DNA of 64,000 nucleotides from Anniella stebbinsi (lineage: Eukaryota; Chordata; Lepidosauria; Squamata; Anniellidae). Positions 43,938 to 55,096 of this stretch are shown one piece after another. The position numbers and the translations under genes were made by a program. The number at the start of each line of letters is the position of its first letter. Position 1 is the first letter of the stretch. The stretch lies in contig JARDYH010000001.1 in NCBI GenBank assembly GCA_029215795.1, positions 190,471,654-190,535,653 of the forward strand, in the 5' to 3' direction. The notes below the pieces were generated by a model that was not told where the DNA came from, made no database searches, and saw only the letters and a list, made by a program, of their open reading frames with translations.

Positions 43938-44690
43938 TATTTATTTATTATTACCCGCCTCTCCCTCCGGATTGAGGCGGGGAACAAGATCATCACAAAA
44001 CTGATTAAAAATACATAAAAACAGTACATCATTAAAATACCAATAAAACATCTGAGTAGGCCTGCCGGAAGAGCTCAGTCTTTATAGATCTTTTAAATTC
44101 CTGAAGACTGGTGAGTTGACAGATCTCTCCCGGCAGGTCATTCCACAATCTGGGAGCGGCAGAAGAGAAGGTCCTCTGGGTAATGGTTGTCAGTCTAGTT
44201 TTTGTTGACTGTAATAAATTCTTCCCAGAGGACCAAAGCGTGTGGGGCAGATTGTATGGGAGAAGGTGATTCCGCAGGTAACCTGGACCCAAACCATGTA
44301 GGGCTTTAAAGGTAATGAGCAACACTTTGTACTTCGCCCAGAAACTAATTGGCAGCCAGTGGAGAGATTTCAAAGCTGGTGTGATATGGTCACCCCTAGG
44401 TGTACCAGTGACCAACCTGGCTGCCATATTTTGAACTAGTTGAAATTTCCGGACTAGGCACAGAGGTAGCCCTATGTACAGTGCATTGCAGAAGTCGAGT
44501 CTCGAAGTTACCAGCACGTGCACTACTGATTTTAAGTCTTCCAACTCTAGGAAGGGGTGCAGTTGGCATATCAGTTGAAGCTGATACTAGGCACTCCTGG
44601 CTGTCGCATCTATCTGGGCTGTCATTTGGAGTGATGGATCCAGGAGTACCCCCAAGCTGTGAACACATGGGGAAGGGTATTCTTTAGATC
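43937..44690 (-). pseudogene. LINE ORF2 C-terminal fragment, L2-like, 170-codon open frame
   Basis: The minus-strand frame 44544-44032 stays open for 170 codons. It contains SRLDFCNALYIGLPLCLVRK, then LQ/FQLVQNMAARLVTGTPRG, HITPALKSLHWLPISFWAKY, FKALHGLGPGYL, and APRLWNDLP near the end. This is the conserved tail downstream of the reverse transcriptase in L2-clade LINEs (assignment by motif; CR1-superfamily neighbours are similar). The tail then gives way to the 3' untranslated part and the (TAA)n run. A second minus frame (44668-44396) overlaps the upstream part in another phase, so there is a frameshift near 44540. No polymerase core is left. Confidence 0.85.
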
Positions 44691-44694
44691 TTGG

Positions 44695-45358
44695 AATTGT
44701 TGTAGATCACAAACTGAATATGACCCAACAGTGTGATGTGGCTGCAAAAACACCAAATGCTATTTTAGGCTGCATTAATAAAAGTATAGCGTCCAATTCA
44801 CGCGAGGTACTGGTTCCCCTCTATTTGGCACTGGTTAGGCTCCATCTTGAGTATTGCGTCCAGTTCTGGGCACCACACTTCAAGAAGGATGCAGACAATC
44901 TGGAGCGTGTTTTCAGAGGAGGGCAACGAGGCTGGGGGTCTGGAAACAAAGCCCTATGAGGAGAGACTGAAGGAACTGGGCATGTCTAGCCTGGAGAAGA
45001 GAAGACTGAGGAGAGACATGATAGCACTCTTCAAATACTTGAAAGATTGTCACACAGGAGGGCCAGGATCTCTTCTTGATCAACCCAGAATGCAGGACAT
45101 GGAATAATGGGCTCAAGTTACAGGAAGCCAGATGCGGGCTGGACATCAGGAAAAACTTCCTGACTGTTAGAGCAATACAACAATGGAACCAACGACCTAG
45201 GGAGGTGGTGGGCTCTCCCACATTAGAGGCATTCAAGAGGCAGCTGGACAACCCTCTGTCAGGAATGCTTTAAGGTGGCTTCCTGCACTGAGCAAGGGTT
45301 GGACATGATGGCCTTAGAGGCCCCTTCCAACTCTACTATTCTAGGATTCTAGGATAGA
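44695..45358 (+). pseudogene. CR1 LINE ORF2 C-terminus and 3' end
   Basis: The plus-strand frame 44720-44959 contains [40 protein letters not shown] and then ADNLERV. The shifted frame 44847-45107 continues with [34 protein letters not shown] further frame ends in FKRQLDNPLSGML. The insertion of one base near 44911 (TGTTTTCAGAG) explains the first frame change. The end is the usual CR1 AACTCTACTATTCTAGGATT. It abuts the minus-strand L2-like piece, so two LINE fragments lie tail-outward back to back. Confidence 0.93.
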
Positions 45359-46229
45359 TGGCCACATTTAACTTCAGTTCTCTTCTCTTGCCGCCGCCAC
45401 TGCCATTCCATGCTTTACAGCTGTCTCTATGTTCCTGATATGTTAGAATAACAACAATGAAACTGTTTGCCAACCCTGACTAAACACACACACACACACA
45501 CAGTTTTGCATTTTAGACCCTTAAATCTTAGAACCATTATGACTGCTGCCCTGGTGCCCTCAGGACCTGCTACTCTCCGAATGGTCATTTGTGGTGGATG
45601 GGGCTTAGCTGCGGGGCCTGGACCTTGACCTCAAGGTCCATTGCTCGGGGCACTGCTGATTGAACATATGCCAGGTTTTGCTCTGCCCCTGCCCTTCTTC
45701 CTTCATGGATGGATCCTTCTTCTGAAAATGTGCCGTTGCACCTGTACACAATTCACCATAGTTAGCTTTTCACCTTTTCCTGCTACTCTTTCTTCAAGGA
45801 GAAGCTTAATCTATCTACTTTGCAATCCCATCTCATATTAATTCCACCCTTATTTTTAGAAAGATGATCACCGGGGCAGTGAGGAGCTAAATGAAATGCA
45901 ACACGTACTACTGCTCTGGGCACTTTCTTTTGTTTTGACCTGCCAGAGGACTGTACATAAGTCTTCATTTGGCTGAAGATCTGGTTTAATAATTGGATGT
46001 TTCCTATTGTAAGTCATAATTCAAATACTCAGATTTTACTTGACAGAAACATCGTTGGAAGAGGATTAGAAAGGCAACAATAACTTGAATTTCCTCCATG
46101 CTGAAGCTTGATGAACTTGATGAAAACTTCTCCATTCATTAGCAAAAGAGACTTTGAGGCATGTTAAGAAGCTGGTGTCTTTAACAGGATGTTCAAAAAA
46201 CGAAAGCTGTTTTAAATAGCAGAAACTAA
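45359..46229. other. No recognised gene
   Basis: Unique DNA with a short (CA)n run at 45484-45501. No coding signal is supportable. Confidence 0.35.
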
Positions 46230-46612
46230 CAAAGCACGGACACTCTAGTAAATTAAAGCTGAATGGCAGGAGGTTCAGGACAGATAAAAGGAGGCTCTTT
46301 TTCAGACAGCACATAGTTAAGCAATAGAAATTGCTACCACAAGATGCAGTGATGGCCACTAATTTGGATGGCTTTAAAAAGGGATTAGAAGCCACAGATG
46401 GCTACTAGTCATGATGACTACATATTACCTTCAGTATCAGAGGCAGTATGTCACTCAGTATCAATTGTTGGGGACTTCAAGCAGGAGGGTGCTGTTGAAC
46501 TCCTGTCCTGCTTGTGAACTTCCCATAGGCATCTGGTTGGCCACTGTGGGAACGGAATGCTGGACTCGATAAGCCTTTGGTCAGATCCAGCATGCCTCTT
46601 CTTCTGTTGACA
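46230..46612 (+). mobile_element. CR1-like LINE 3' untranslated end (TTCTTATG-type family), longest copy
   Basis: It runs from AAATTAAAGCTGAATGGCAG through TTTGGATGGCTTTAAAAAGG, ATCAGAGGCAGTATGTC and GGAGGGTGCTGTTGAACTCC to TCAGATCCAGCATGCCTCTTC. It gives the fullest view of this family in the window. No protein-coding part remains. Confidence 0.78.
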
Positions 46613-47090
46613 TACGTTTGTTTTACAACTGAGAAGGAGGATCACTGTTTGATTTCTAAAACGGTTGGAGTTAGGTCCCTGCCCAAAAAAAAAAAAAAAA
46701 GGTGATGGCCAAAAGGAAGGGGAATTTTCAAACTGCAAATGACTCAACCTTCTTTAAAAAAATAAAAAAGACCCAAATCCTTATATATGTTCTTACAAGT
46801 TATTTTGTTATGGATTATTCAGGTGAGACTTACACCACTCTTCTCTGGATACTGAAAGGATCAGCTCCATTGTCAAATCTCAATGGGCCCCGTAGCAAAG
46901 GCTGTGCAGTCAGTCTTAAACTAAGGATCACCACAGAACCATTTCTGTTTGCATATGGTGGGGTATGAGGAGAAAATGTTGATGAAGTGGGCTTAGTCTA
47001 AACACATATGTTTGTCATTCATATAGGAATGGGCAGTGAATATAGTGGCAAATTGCAACATGGCTTCAGTCATCTTGAACAGAGAGAGAC
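46613..47090. other. No recognised gene
   Basis: Unique DNA with an A-run at 46685-46700. The 88-codon frame at 46702-46968 matches nothing I know. Confidence 0.35.
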
Positions 47091-47446
47091 TAAGACCCTT
47101 TCTACAAGAATTCGGTTTGACGCCTGGTTCTCCGATTATGTGCATCTTCTAGGAAGCACTTTATGGTAAATGACTGTACGCAGGAGCTAATTGAGCGCAC
47201 AACTGGTGGCCTTACCGGTTGTTTGAAATGCACTTTAGAAGTAGTTAATGCGGAGAATCGCTTGTTCACATAGTCAAAATGCGCTTTAATGGCCGCAGCA
47301 AAATAAAACTCGCTCTTTAACTCGCTAATGCGCATAATCGGACAGATAACGAGCCTCAACTCCCAATTTGCGCTCTGCTCATGTAGAGGTAAAAATTTTA
47401 ATGAGACTTGAAAGAGCTTTAAACCTCTCGTGTAGAGGCAGCTGAG
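47091..47446. mobile_element. CpG-rich Harbinger-like MITE, copy 2 (element 47094-47443)
   Basis: GACCCTTTCTACAAGAATTCG faces TGTAGAGGCAGC. The flanks are TAA and TGA, one transition apart. Many of the GCGC words seen in other copies have become GTGC or GCAC, so this copy has lost CpGs and is older. Confidence 0.75.
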
Positions 47447-47539
47447 TAAACATGTATAGAACTGACTTTTAATAGTGTGGTCACTCAAAAGCTTTTTTTA
47501 AAAGTCTAAAATCGTTTAATCCTTTCATTACTAAGTAGA

Positions 47540-48490
47540 ATATCAACAGTTAAAATGATGATAATTCCTAAATTCACTTATCTATTTCATGTTCTACCAA
47601 TAGAAATCCTAATACAGTTTAAGATCTGGCAAACCAAAATTGAAAAAAAATATATCTTTAAAAGTAAGAAGCCTCATACACCAAAACCCTTAAGATACAG
47701 GCCATTAGCTAAGGGAGGGTGAGGAATTCCTAATCTTAAACTTTATTATGAGGCATATCAATTTAGACACCTCTTATCTTTTATGAATGACTCACAAGAA
47801 AAGCAAGGGGTAGAAATAGAAAGATCTTTATTTAAACAGCCAGGTCCACAGATTATACCCTTTATTAAAAAAAAAAGATATCAGAAACACCTTAAAACCA
47901 AAATACACTTCTTAAAACACCATTGAAGATATGGAAATACAGGAAGAAGGGCCTCATGCCTGAAATTTCACTGGTGATACCGCTTCATGGCCATCTGCAA
48001 TTTCAAAGGAAAAAACGCAAAACCTCTTTCACAAGATTTGTGGGGAAACAAACTAAAGAATACAGATATAATCTGGCTTCTTTGGTATCAGATTTGCACA
48101 TTTATAAGAAATCCAATAATATTACAACAGGGAACCAGAAATCCAACACAATTTGAAACAATATTGATAAACATGGAAGAAAAAGAAAATGGACTGATAT
48201 CTCAAAAGATATTGGATCACACCAAAGTCTACATAAGATTTGGGAAACAGACTGGAATTTTCAAATAGAAGAAACACAATGGTCTGTTATGTGGGGTAAA
48301 TTTCCATATAAGGCTTCCACATTACGCTGTAAAGAGATATCCATAAAGTTAATCCAAAAGTGGTATCTAACCCCAGTACAGCTAGCCCTCATAGATAAGA
48401 GCTCATCACCACCAACTAACAGTAAAACATCACAGATACAACAATACAAGCCCCAGCTGCCTTTCAAAACTTGTGGTTACAATGAATAAG
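47540..48490 (+). pseudogene. L1 LINE ORF2 C-terminal remnant
   Basis: Conceptual frames include a LFHVLPIEI-type start at about 47586, IWQTKIEKF, KPRIPKTLRYRPLA-type residues, then GGVGIPNLKLYYEAYQFRHL near 47719-47778. This is the conserved block downstream of the reverse transcriptase in L1-clade ORF2. Downstream, SMWGKFPYKAST-type and KWYLTPVQLALI-type residues (48290-48395) match the next conserved L1 block. Stops and frameshifts occur throughout, so it is dead. The A-rich composition fits L1. Assignment by motif, not by search. Confidence 0.72.
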
Positions 48491-49496
48491 GGAAAAAAAG
48501 TATATTGATAACAAATCGAACTTGCCTGCATGAGCAAAAAAAAAATGCTGTTGTTGTTTTATATTTCTGTATCTTTCTTGCTGAAGTGGAAAACGTAACA
48601 AAATGTATTATATTACGTATGGTTTGGTATACTTACCCATGAAGTTGTGTTAAAATTGTTTGTAAAGTTGTTTTAATACTGAAAAATCAATAATAAGAAA
48701 AATATTTTTTAAAAAAGAAGTTGAAAACTAGACTATTCCTCAGGCAAAAGGAAATTCTCCACTTGCACAAGGTGTGTGGAATTGGCAGAAAGATTGTTGT
48801 ATCAGCTGCAGCTCCTTGCTGCTCAGAGGGAAGGCATGTGAGCGGGCTTGCAAGAATGGTGAAGTGGAACGACTCATTTTTTGTTGTTGCCGAACAAGAA
48901 AGCCGGAGACTCACTGACCAGAGTCCAGCATTTCTTTTCTGTTTCTTTTTTATTCTGTCTTTCCAAGTAAGTACAAACTTTAATGACATCACAGCATCTT
49001 CAGCAGACAACGCTTTTCCCATCACTTGATCCCTGGCCAGGAAAAAAACTTCACCAGCTTACACTCTGTATGGCAAGCTGCTCTTAAAGTAAACAGTAGC
49101 ATGACATGCATCCGGAGTCATCCTTGGGCAGCTTCCAGGATTGCAGCACCCCAGTAAGGGCCCACCAGCAAATGGCCATTTAAATTTCTCACAAAGCCTC
49201 TTATTTGGCATTTCCCTGCGGCACTGAGAGAAGTTTAAATGGCTGCCAGGTCTGCATTTTCCTCAGTTCCCTGGAGCAATGCTATCTCAGGGACACTTGT
49301 GGGAAATTATCTGCTATGGCCACCACCAGGTAGAGCCATGGCCCACCAACATAGAAAGGGCACTTTGCTAAGTCCCCCCCACCCCAGACCTGGAGCCAGC
49401 GCTGCAATGCAGCACCCATCTCCATCTCTAGCATTTAAGTGGCTATTTGCTACGGTGCCTTTGAGGGGGAACAGGAGTCATATGTAATGGTTTAAG
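48491..49496. other. No recognised gene
   Basis: Unique DNA after the L1 remnant. Nothing supportable beyond frames of about 100 codons with no known domain. Confidence 0.35.
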
Positions 49497-49792
49497 GATG
49501 GCTGAGTTTGGATGACACGGAGGGGGGAAGAGGCAACTGTCCGTAGTGTTGATCATTGTGCCGGGTTGGGGGGACACACACACAACGGACAGTATATTAT
49601 TTAACAACAGTTAAAAATAACAGGCTGTTCCGTTGCTTATCGGAGACCCGTTGCTTATCATGAGGCCGGGACTTTCAGCCGCACAATGGGGGGAGGGGCA
49701 CGTGTCATGTGAGGAGCACTGCAAAAATAACGAACCCGTCAGTTGCTGCTTCCCCCCTCCGTTGCCTGAAGCGTCGTCCGAACTCAGCCGAT
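49497..49792. mobile_element. Harbinger-like MITE (GGCTGAGTTTGGATGACAC end; element 49500-49789)
   Basis: GGCTGAGTTTGGATGACACG faces GTCGTCCGAACTCAGCC, with GAT at 49497-49499 and 49790-49792. The interior has inverted GGGGGGAAG/CTTCCCCCC and CGTTGCTTATCGG/GTTGCTTATCATG words. A relative of the GGCTGAATTCGGAC family. Confidence 0.85.
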
Positions 49793-50374
49793 GTCAGTTT
49801 AATTGACCTTCAGGTTTTTCTTTAGTAATGAAACATAGTGCATGGCCATTTCTCAAAACTTTGCCTGCTTCCTTCCTTTGGCTGAATGTATTTGCCCATT
49901 AAAAAAAACAAAAACCTTTGGATTTTATCCATGATTTTATTCTCATGGTAATTTCATCACTGGCTACTTAATTTTTGTGGTATCTGCATACACTATTGAA
50001 AAAGAATTTAGTTCTGCTTCTCCCTGATGTCTCTCTGATGTATAACTTATGTTGGACATTCCATGTTCCTTATAATTGTTAGCTTCTAAGGGTCAAACTA
50101 CACAATCTGTTCTATGCATCGTGCACAGCTGACCTTCTCTTTGTTTTTTACTCATATGTAATTGCAGACAGACAGCCTCTGAAGTTCATCTACCACCCGG
50201 CCCATTGAGGCTTTCCCCCCCTTTTTTAGCCCGTGCTCAGGGCTGGAGGAATGAATTTTAGAAAACAGTTGGCTGGTGGGAGGGGGGATTTTAAACCTTC
50301 CTTATTCTTGCATGGGGGACCCAATCCAGATCCAAGGGCTTTATGATTGTGAGTAAAAACAAAGAAAGGGTGAT
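49793..50374. other. No recognised gene
   Basis: Unique AT-rich DNA with an A-run near 49902. No supportable feature. Confidence 0.35.
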
Positions 50375-50375
50375 G

Positions 50376-50900
50376 GGCCTTTTCGCACAATCACGGAGAA
50401 GGAAATAAGAAATGGTGGCTTATTTCCCTTGTCATATGTGCCAGTCGCAAGCCAGGGGAAGTTGCATAATTTTCCTCATGGAACATCTTGCATTATTGTG
50501 CAAATCTGGCCAGGTTCATGAGCCACCTTGGAACTCTACAACAGCCCATAGGTTCTGGGTGGTTTATGAACCATAGCAACAAGCCAGCCTGACCAGGTTC
50601 GCACAGCATGGTAAACAACACAGATGAAAGTAATTATGAACCACCACCAACACCCCGCACGGGACCAGAATGCATGCAGGTGGAAATAAGCCACTGTGGC
50701 TTATTTCCCTCTCTGTGATTATGCAAATGTAGTTGTTATGTAATGACCCAATTTACATGATCAAAACAAGCCATGGTGGGTTGTTGTGAGTTGCAACATA
50801 TGCCATGCAAGATTTGCATAATTGCAGCTTGGCCACAGTTTACTGTGTTGTCTGAATCCATGCAGGATGGCTTGTTGGGGGATTTAACAACCCCCAAAGA
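50376..50900. mobile_element. One or two decayed palindromic MITEs (ends uncertain)
   Basis: GGGCCTTTTCGCACAATCAC at 50376 pairs loosely with GTGATTATGCAAATGTAG near 50716, and TGGCTTATTTCC/GGAAATAAGCCA words pair inside. A second unit starts at about 50748 (GACCCAATTTACATGATC) with AAGCCATGGTGGGTTG, like the elements at 36458 and 43258. Confidence 0.5.
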
Positions 50901-51783
50901 ACCCGGAGTCTACATGTCTGGGCTTCCTGAGATTCTATGCTGCCAGAAATTATCTACATTTTCTAAGACCTAAAAGCTCAGTGGTTCTAGCACTGAAAAC
51001 AGTGCTCTAGCATGGAAACATTGGATTTTTAGACAAAAAAAGGGGGGCACAGTAATGGATTGGTAGGGGAAGAAAAAAATAAAGTTGCTAAAGAAGAAGT
51101 TCAAGCCAGTGGATGCAAATCAGTTCTTTAGCTGTGGGGCATCTGCTCTTAGTGTTCTGGCAATTAACATAAATACTTAAGACAGCCTGGAATTACTACA
51201 GATGTTCCAGTGTTCATTTAATGTAGATATGGAATTATGGGATACTGTGGTAGAGAGAGTTTCTCTGGGTTAAGTTCCATTGAAGTAAACAGCCAATGCA
51301 AATGTACTGCTTTGTTTTACTCAGTGCTAAATTCAGCTGTTTGCATTTATGATATCTTTACAATGACACCATCATCTCAGTTTGGCCAAAACATTGGCTG
51401 CTGGGTGACTTTAACTGTTCCTTCCAGATGGAAGAAATGTTAACGTGTATTTATATGTAGATAAAGGAGACAGCAGTTATCCTTGCCTGCTAACTTATAT
51501 GGTAGCAAAACATACACTTTAGAATCAGAAATGCTTCCAACGTGGAATCGAAAGGCTTCTGCATTCACTAGTTGTCAAATTCAACCAAGGGAGATAACAA
51601 AGAGTATTTTCTTTCTTTTGGTTCCCTTCTATTCATTTTTATAAGCATATGTTTTCTAATGGTGTATTCCTTACAAAGATCATGGTGTATATTCGGCATG
51701 AATTGCAAATACTTTAAGTCCAAAAGCATTTTAGGATTAACACTTGTGCTAGTAAGAAACACGATGTGAAAGGTTTGTATATC
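50901..51783. other. No recognised gene
   Basis: AT-rich unique DNA. No feature can be supported. Confidence 0.35.
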
Positions 51784-51960
51784 TGTGGGTGCCTCTACAA
51801 GAGAGGTTTAATGCTCTTTGAAGTCTCATTAAAAAAATTACCTCTACACCAGCGGAGCGCAAATGGGGCGTAGAGGCGCGTTATCTCCCCGATTGTGCGC
51901 ATTATCGAATGCACGTTAAATAGCGAGGTTTTTTTGCTCCGTCCATTAAAGCGCATTTTG

Positions 51961-52145
51961 ATGGGAAGCCGCCGCCGCCGCCGCTCCTCGCGAGTCGCAG
52001 CGGGCTCGAGCTGCCGAACTGTCCCTTCTGCTCGCCGGAGCAGCAGCCCCTTCCTCATGCTGCTCCGGTGAGCGGAAGGGACAGTTCGGCAGCTCGACCC
52101 CGCTGCGACTTGTGAGGAGCGGCGGCGGCGGCAGCAGCTTCCCAT
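51961..52145. repeat. Large GC-rich hairpin inside copy 3
   Basis: ATGGGAAGCCGCCGCCGCCG is inverted at GCGGCGGCGGCAGCAGCTTCCCAT. The arms continue through CTGCCGAACTGTCCCTTCTG and its inverse GCGGAAGGGACAGTTCGGCAG. Arms are about 80 bp, with a short loop. Confidence 0.85.
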
Positions 52146-52347
52146 CCCCTCTCGAGTGGTATTGCCGTTTGCATCTCCTCCTCCACCGCCTCAGCCCCCA
52201 GTCGCCAGCCAGTTTCCCTCCAGTCACGAAAGCAGCCACATTTCCAAGGCAGCCAAAGGTGCCTGGCAGCGTCCAGTAGCTCTCACGCACCCCTCTCTCT
52301 CCACTGTCCTCCGGCTCCTGCTGAGGGGATCAGGCTGTCAAAAGGCG

Positions 52348-52446
52348 CTTGCGGGGAAGGAGTCGCAGGCGGGCGGGCGGGCGGGCACCCAGAGATGAAG
52401 CAGCCGCGCCCGCCCGCCCGCCCGCCTGCGACTCCTTCCCCGCAAG
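52348..52446. repeat. Second GC-rich hairpin inside copy 3
   Basis: CTTGCGGGGAAGGAGTCGCA and the following (GGGC)n run are inverted at (CGCC)n, then TGCGACTCCTTCCCCGCAAG. The arms are almost perfect over nearly 40 bp around a 20-bp loop. Confidence 0.9.
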
Positions 52447-52725
52447 AGGGGCACCTCCTGCTCGGCACCCGCGGCGGGGGGCCCGGTGGGAGGAGGAGGA
52501 GGAAGAAGAGGGGGTAAAGGAAGGCGAGGAGGAGGAGTGCTCGCCTGCTGCCCACAGCCTACCATCCAGCCAGCTGGGGAGCGGCGGGGAGGGAAGGGGA
52601 GGGGAGGGAAGCGCCTTTTGTTGCCGCCTCTCGTGCAGAGGTATTAGGCGTAAATGCGCTTCAGCGATAGTGCGCATAATCGCCTAACCGGGCGCAAAAG
52701 CGAATCCTTGTGGAGGTTGACCTGT

Positions 52726-53620
52726 GTCAATGAGGGATGTGGGAATGGCAGAGAGGAGTAGAAGGGGATGCTAGGGGGCGAGAATGGCCATGAAAGCATC
52801 CTCTAACATTTAAGTGCTAGCAGCTGTTTGTATCCAGCCAGAGAAGCTTTGTAAACAGGATGTGCTTTGTTCCAAAGCCAGAGAACAAAACTGATGAAGC
52901 TAAACTGACCTGGTACAGATACCTCTTCAGGAAAATTAAAAGTATATCTCAGGTTAACCTATTTATGTTAGTGGATGCAGATGTAGGAATTTTCTCACTG
53001 GCTTTCAGCACTAATTCAGCATAAAAAGATGAAGCACGAGCAGTCTATGAAGACACTTAACTTTCAAACCAATTTGGGGGAATTAGAGTAGATGTTCCAC
53101 AGCAACTTCACAAGTTTGACTCAAAAGTAGCCTTGGAGGCTGCAATCCAGAGTGTAACAGCGCAACAGTGGCAGAAGCAGCTTAAGCCTTTCCCCTACTC
53201 TTTTTTTGTTCAAAATCACCCTGCCAAAAAACAGAGTGAAGGGGACACAGGAATCTCCCTTGTGTGACCCTTTCTTCCTCCTTAAACCAGACCTCTCTGC
53301 CCTGTGGTTGCTAATGGTGTGGCTAGAAGCATCAGTTGCCTGCTCATCTCCCATCAGAAATGAGAGGGAAATGTAAACCTTGTGTTTTATTATTCCTGCG
53401 GTCCTTTACTTCTTCCCAACCATAGGCAGTGGGCAGCTTTATATGCTCATAAGCATGTATTGTGATTCCCTGCTCTTCGTGATTCATTTGTATCACAGGG
53501 CTAGATTTAATCATTTCCAGAGTATTGCACGAAATACAGGGGGAAATATTAAGAGTGATGATCTTTGCCAATAACGTGGCTTTGTAATGCACTTGTTAAT
53601 ATCGATGGACAGAGACTTGC
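52726..53620. other. No recognised gene
   Basis: Unique DNA. No supportable feature. Confidence 0.35.
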
Positions 53621-53621
53621 T

Positions 53622-54208
53622 TAAGCTGACCAGATAAAATCCAGGTCAGGGCTCATGTAACTTTAACAGTTGTAGAGAAAAGGGAATTTCAGCCAGTGTC
53701 ATTTGTATGCAATTGGTTCCTGGTGAAATTCCCTCTTCATCACAACAGTTAAAGGTGCAGGCACTATACTAGAGTGAAGAAAGCAGGGCCCCTGCAACTT
53801 TAACTGTTGTGATGAAGAGGGAATTTCATCAGGAACTAATTGCATACAAATGGCACTGGCTGAAATTCCCTTTTCTCTACAACTGGTAAGGTTACATGAG
53901 CCCTGACCTGGATTTTATCTGGTCAGCCTTTAACAGTTGTAGAGAAAAGGGAATTTCAGCAGGTGTCATTTGCATGCAGTTCGTATCTGGTGAAATTCCC
54001 TCTTCATTACAACAGTTAAAGCTGCAGGGGCCCTGCCCTCTTTTGTATCTGGTCACTCTAGTATAGTGCCTGCAACTTTAACTGTTGTAATGAAAAGGAG
54101 ATGTCACCAGGGACTAATTGCATATAAATGACGCCGGCTGAAATTCCCTTTTCTCTGCAACTGTTAAAGTTACATGAGCCCTGTCCTCCTTTTCATATGG
54201 TCAGCCTA
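53622..54208. mobile_element. Fused dimer of two foldback hAT-type MITEs, copies I and J
   Basis: Copy I runs from TAAGCTGACCAGATAAAATC to GATTTTATCTGGTCAGCC. Copy J starts at once with TTTAACAGTTGTAGAGAAAA, lacking its outer left 40 bp, and ends CATATGGTCAGCCTA at 54208. The outer ends are of the two different variants (AAATCC on the left, AAAAGG on the right). The loops point in opposite directions. I see no clear target duplication around the dimer. Confidence 0.85.
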
Positions 54209-54606
54209 GCTTACTGTATCACATGAAGCGTGGCTAGCAGATGAAGTAGGCTCTTACAGAGGTTTGGCGTTTCTCAGTAACGGACACCCTTGTGGGAGGA
54301 TGAGATTCTCCGAAGTGCTAAGGAGGACCACAGTCTAATATATTACCTTCCTCTTTCTTGGAGCATCTCAGTGGTATTTGTCCCATCTGGTCAGAAAAAG
54401 CAATTCTGGAAAAGAATATGGACATACGTGCATGTTCCACACATCTGTGAGCACAAGAGCAGATTGCCAAATGAATATAGCAAAACTAACTCTGAAGTAA
54501 CAAAAGGATTATATCATAGGTTTGCCAGCCCCAAGTGGACCAGAAAACTTTGAACTGGATGGCAGACAGCCACAATTTATTTTTTAAATAAATATATTTT
54601 CCTGTC
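54209..54606. other. No recognised gene
   Basis: Unique interval. The 87-codon frame at 54290-54553 matches nothing I know. Confidence 0.35.
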
Positions 54607-54967
54607 TTGGGCTGCCTCTACAAGAGGCATTTAAAGCTCTTTCAAGGCGCATTAAAAAATTTACCTCTACAAGAACAGAGCGCAAATCGGGTGTAGAGGC
54701 GCGCTATCCCTCCGATTATGCGCATTATCAAATGCGCGTTAAACAGCGAGTTTTATTTTGCTCCGCCCGTTAAAGCGTATTTTGACTATGTGAACAAGCG
54801 CTTATGCGCATTAACTACTTGTAAAGCGCATTTTGGTCATCCGTTAATGCGCTTCGCCGCCTCTCGCCGCCTCTCGTGCAGAGGTATTAGGCATAAATGT
54901 GCTTCAGTGATTATGCGCATAATCGCCTAACCAGGCGCAAAAGTGAATCCTTGTAGAAGGGACCTTG
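54607..54967. mobile_element. CpG-rich Harbinger-like MITE, copy 4 (element 54610-54964)
   Basis: GGCTGCCTCTACAAGAGGC faces CCTTGTAGAAGGGACC, with a perfect 3-bp duplication, TTG, at 54607-54609 and 54965-54967. The interior is dense in TGCGCATTA/TAATGCGC and GATTATGCGCATAATCG words. It gives the cleanest boundaries of the family. Confidence 0.88.
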
Positions 54968-55096
54968 TACTGAGGTTTATAATACATTTTAGAAAGAAAA
55001 TCTTGGTGTTTTAGGTACTCCGTGGACTCAAGAAACTGGAGTTGGTAGAATATCAATCATATCATGAGAACAAGCCATAACCGACCAGGTGAAATG

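Larger units (their letters stand above)
51784..52725. mobile_element. CpG-rich Harbinger-like MITE, copy 3, with large GC-rich insert (element 51787-52722)
   Basis: The left part (51787-51960) and right part (52621-52722) match the normal 355-bp family members, and TGT flanks both sides. The normal centre of about 100 bp is replaced by roughly 660 bp of unrelated GC-rich DNA. The insert holds two hairpins (51961-52145 and 52348-52446). No frame in the insert matches a protein I know. It resembles a MITE that has captured outside sequence. Confidence 0.8.

Noticed and set aside
52007..52690. Several long overlapping open frames (Pro-, Arg-, Ser-, Glu-rich) in the GC-rich insert
   Set aside because: High GC removes stop codons in most frames on both strands. 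The residues mirror GGC/GCC/GAG repeats, and the frames run across hairpin arms of a mobile element.
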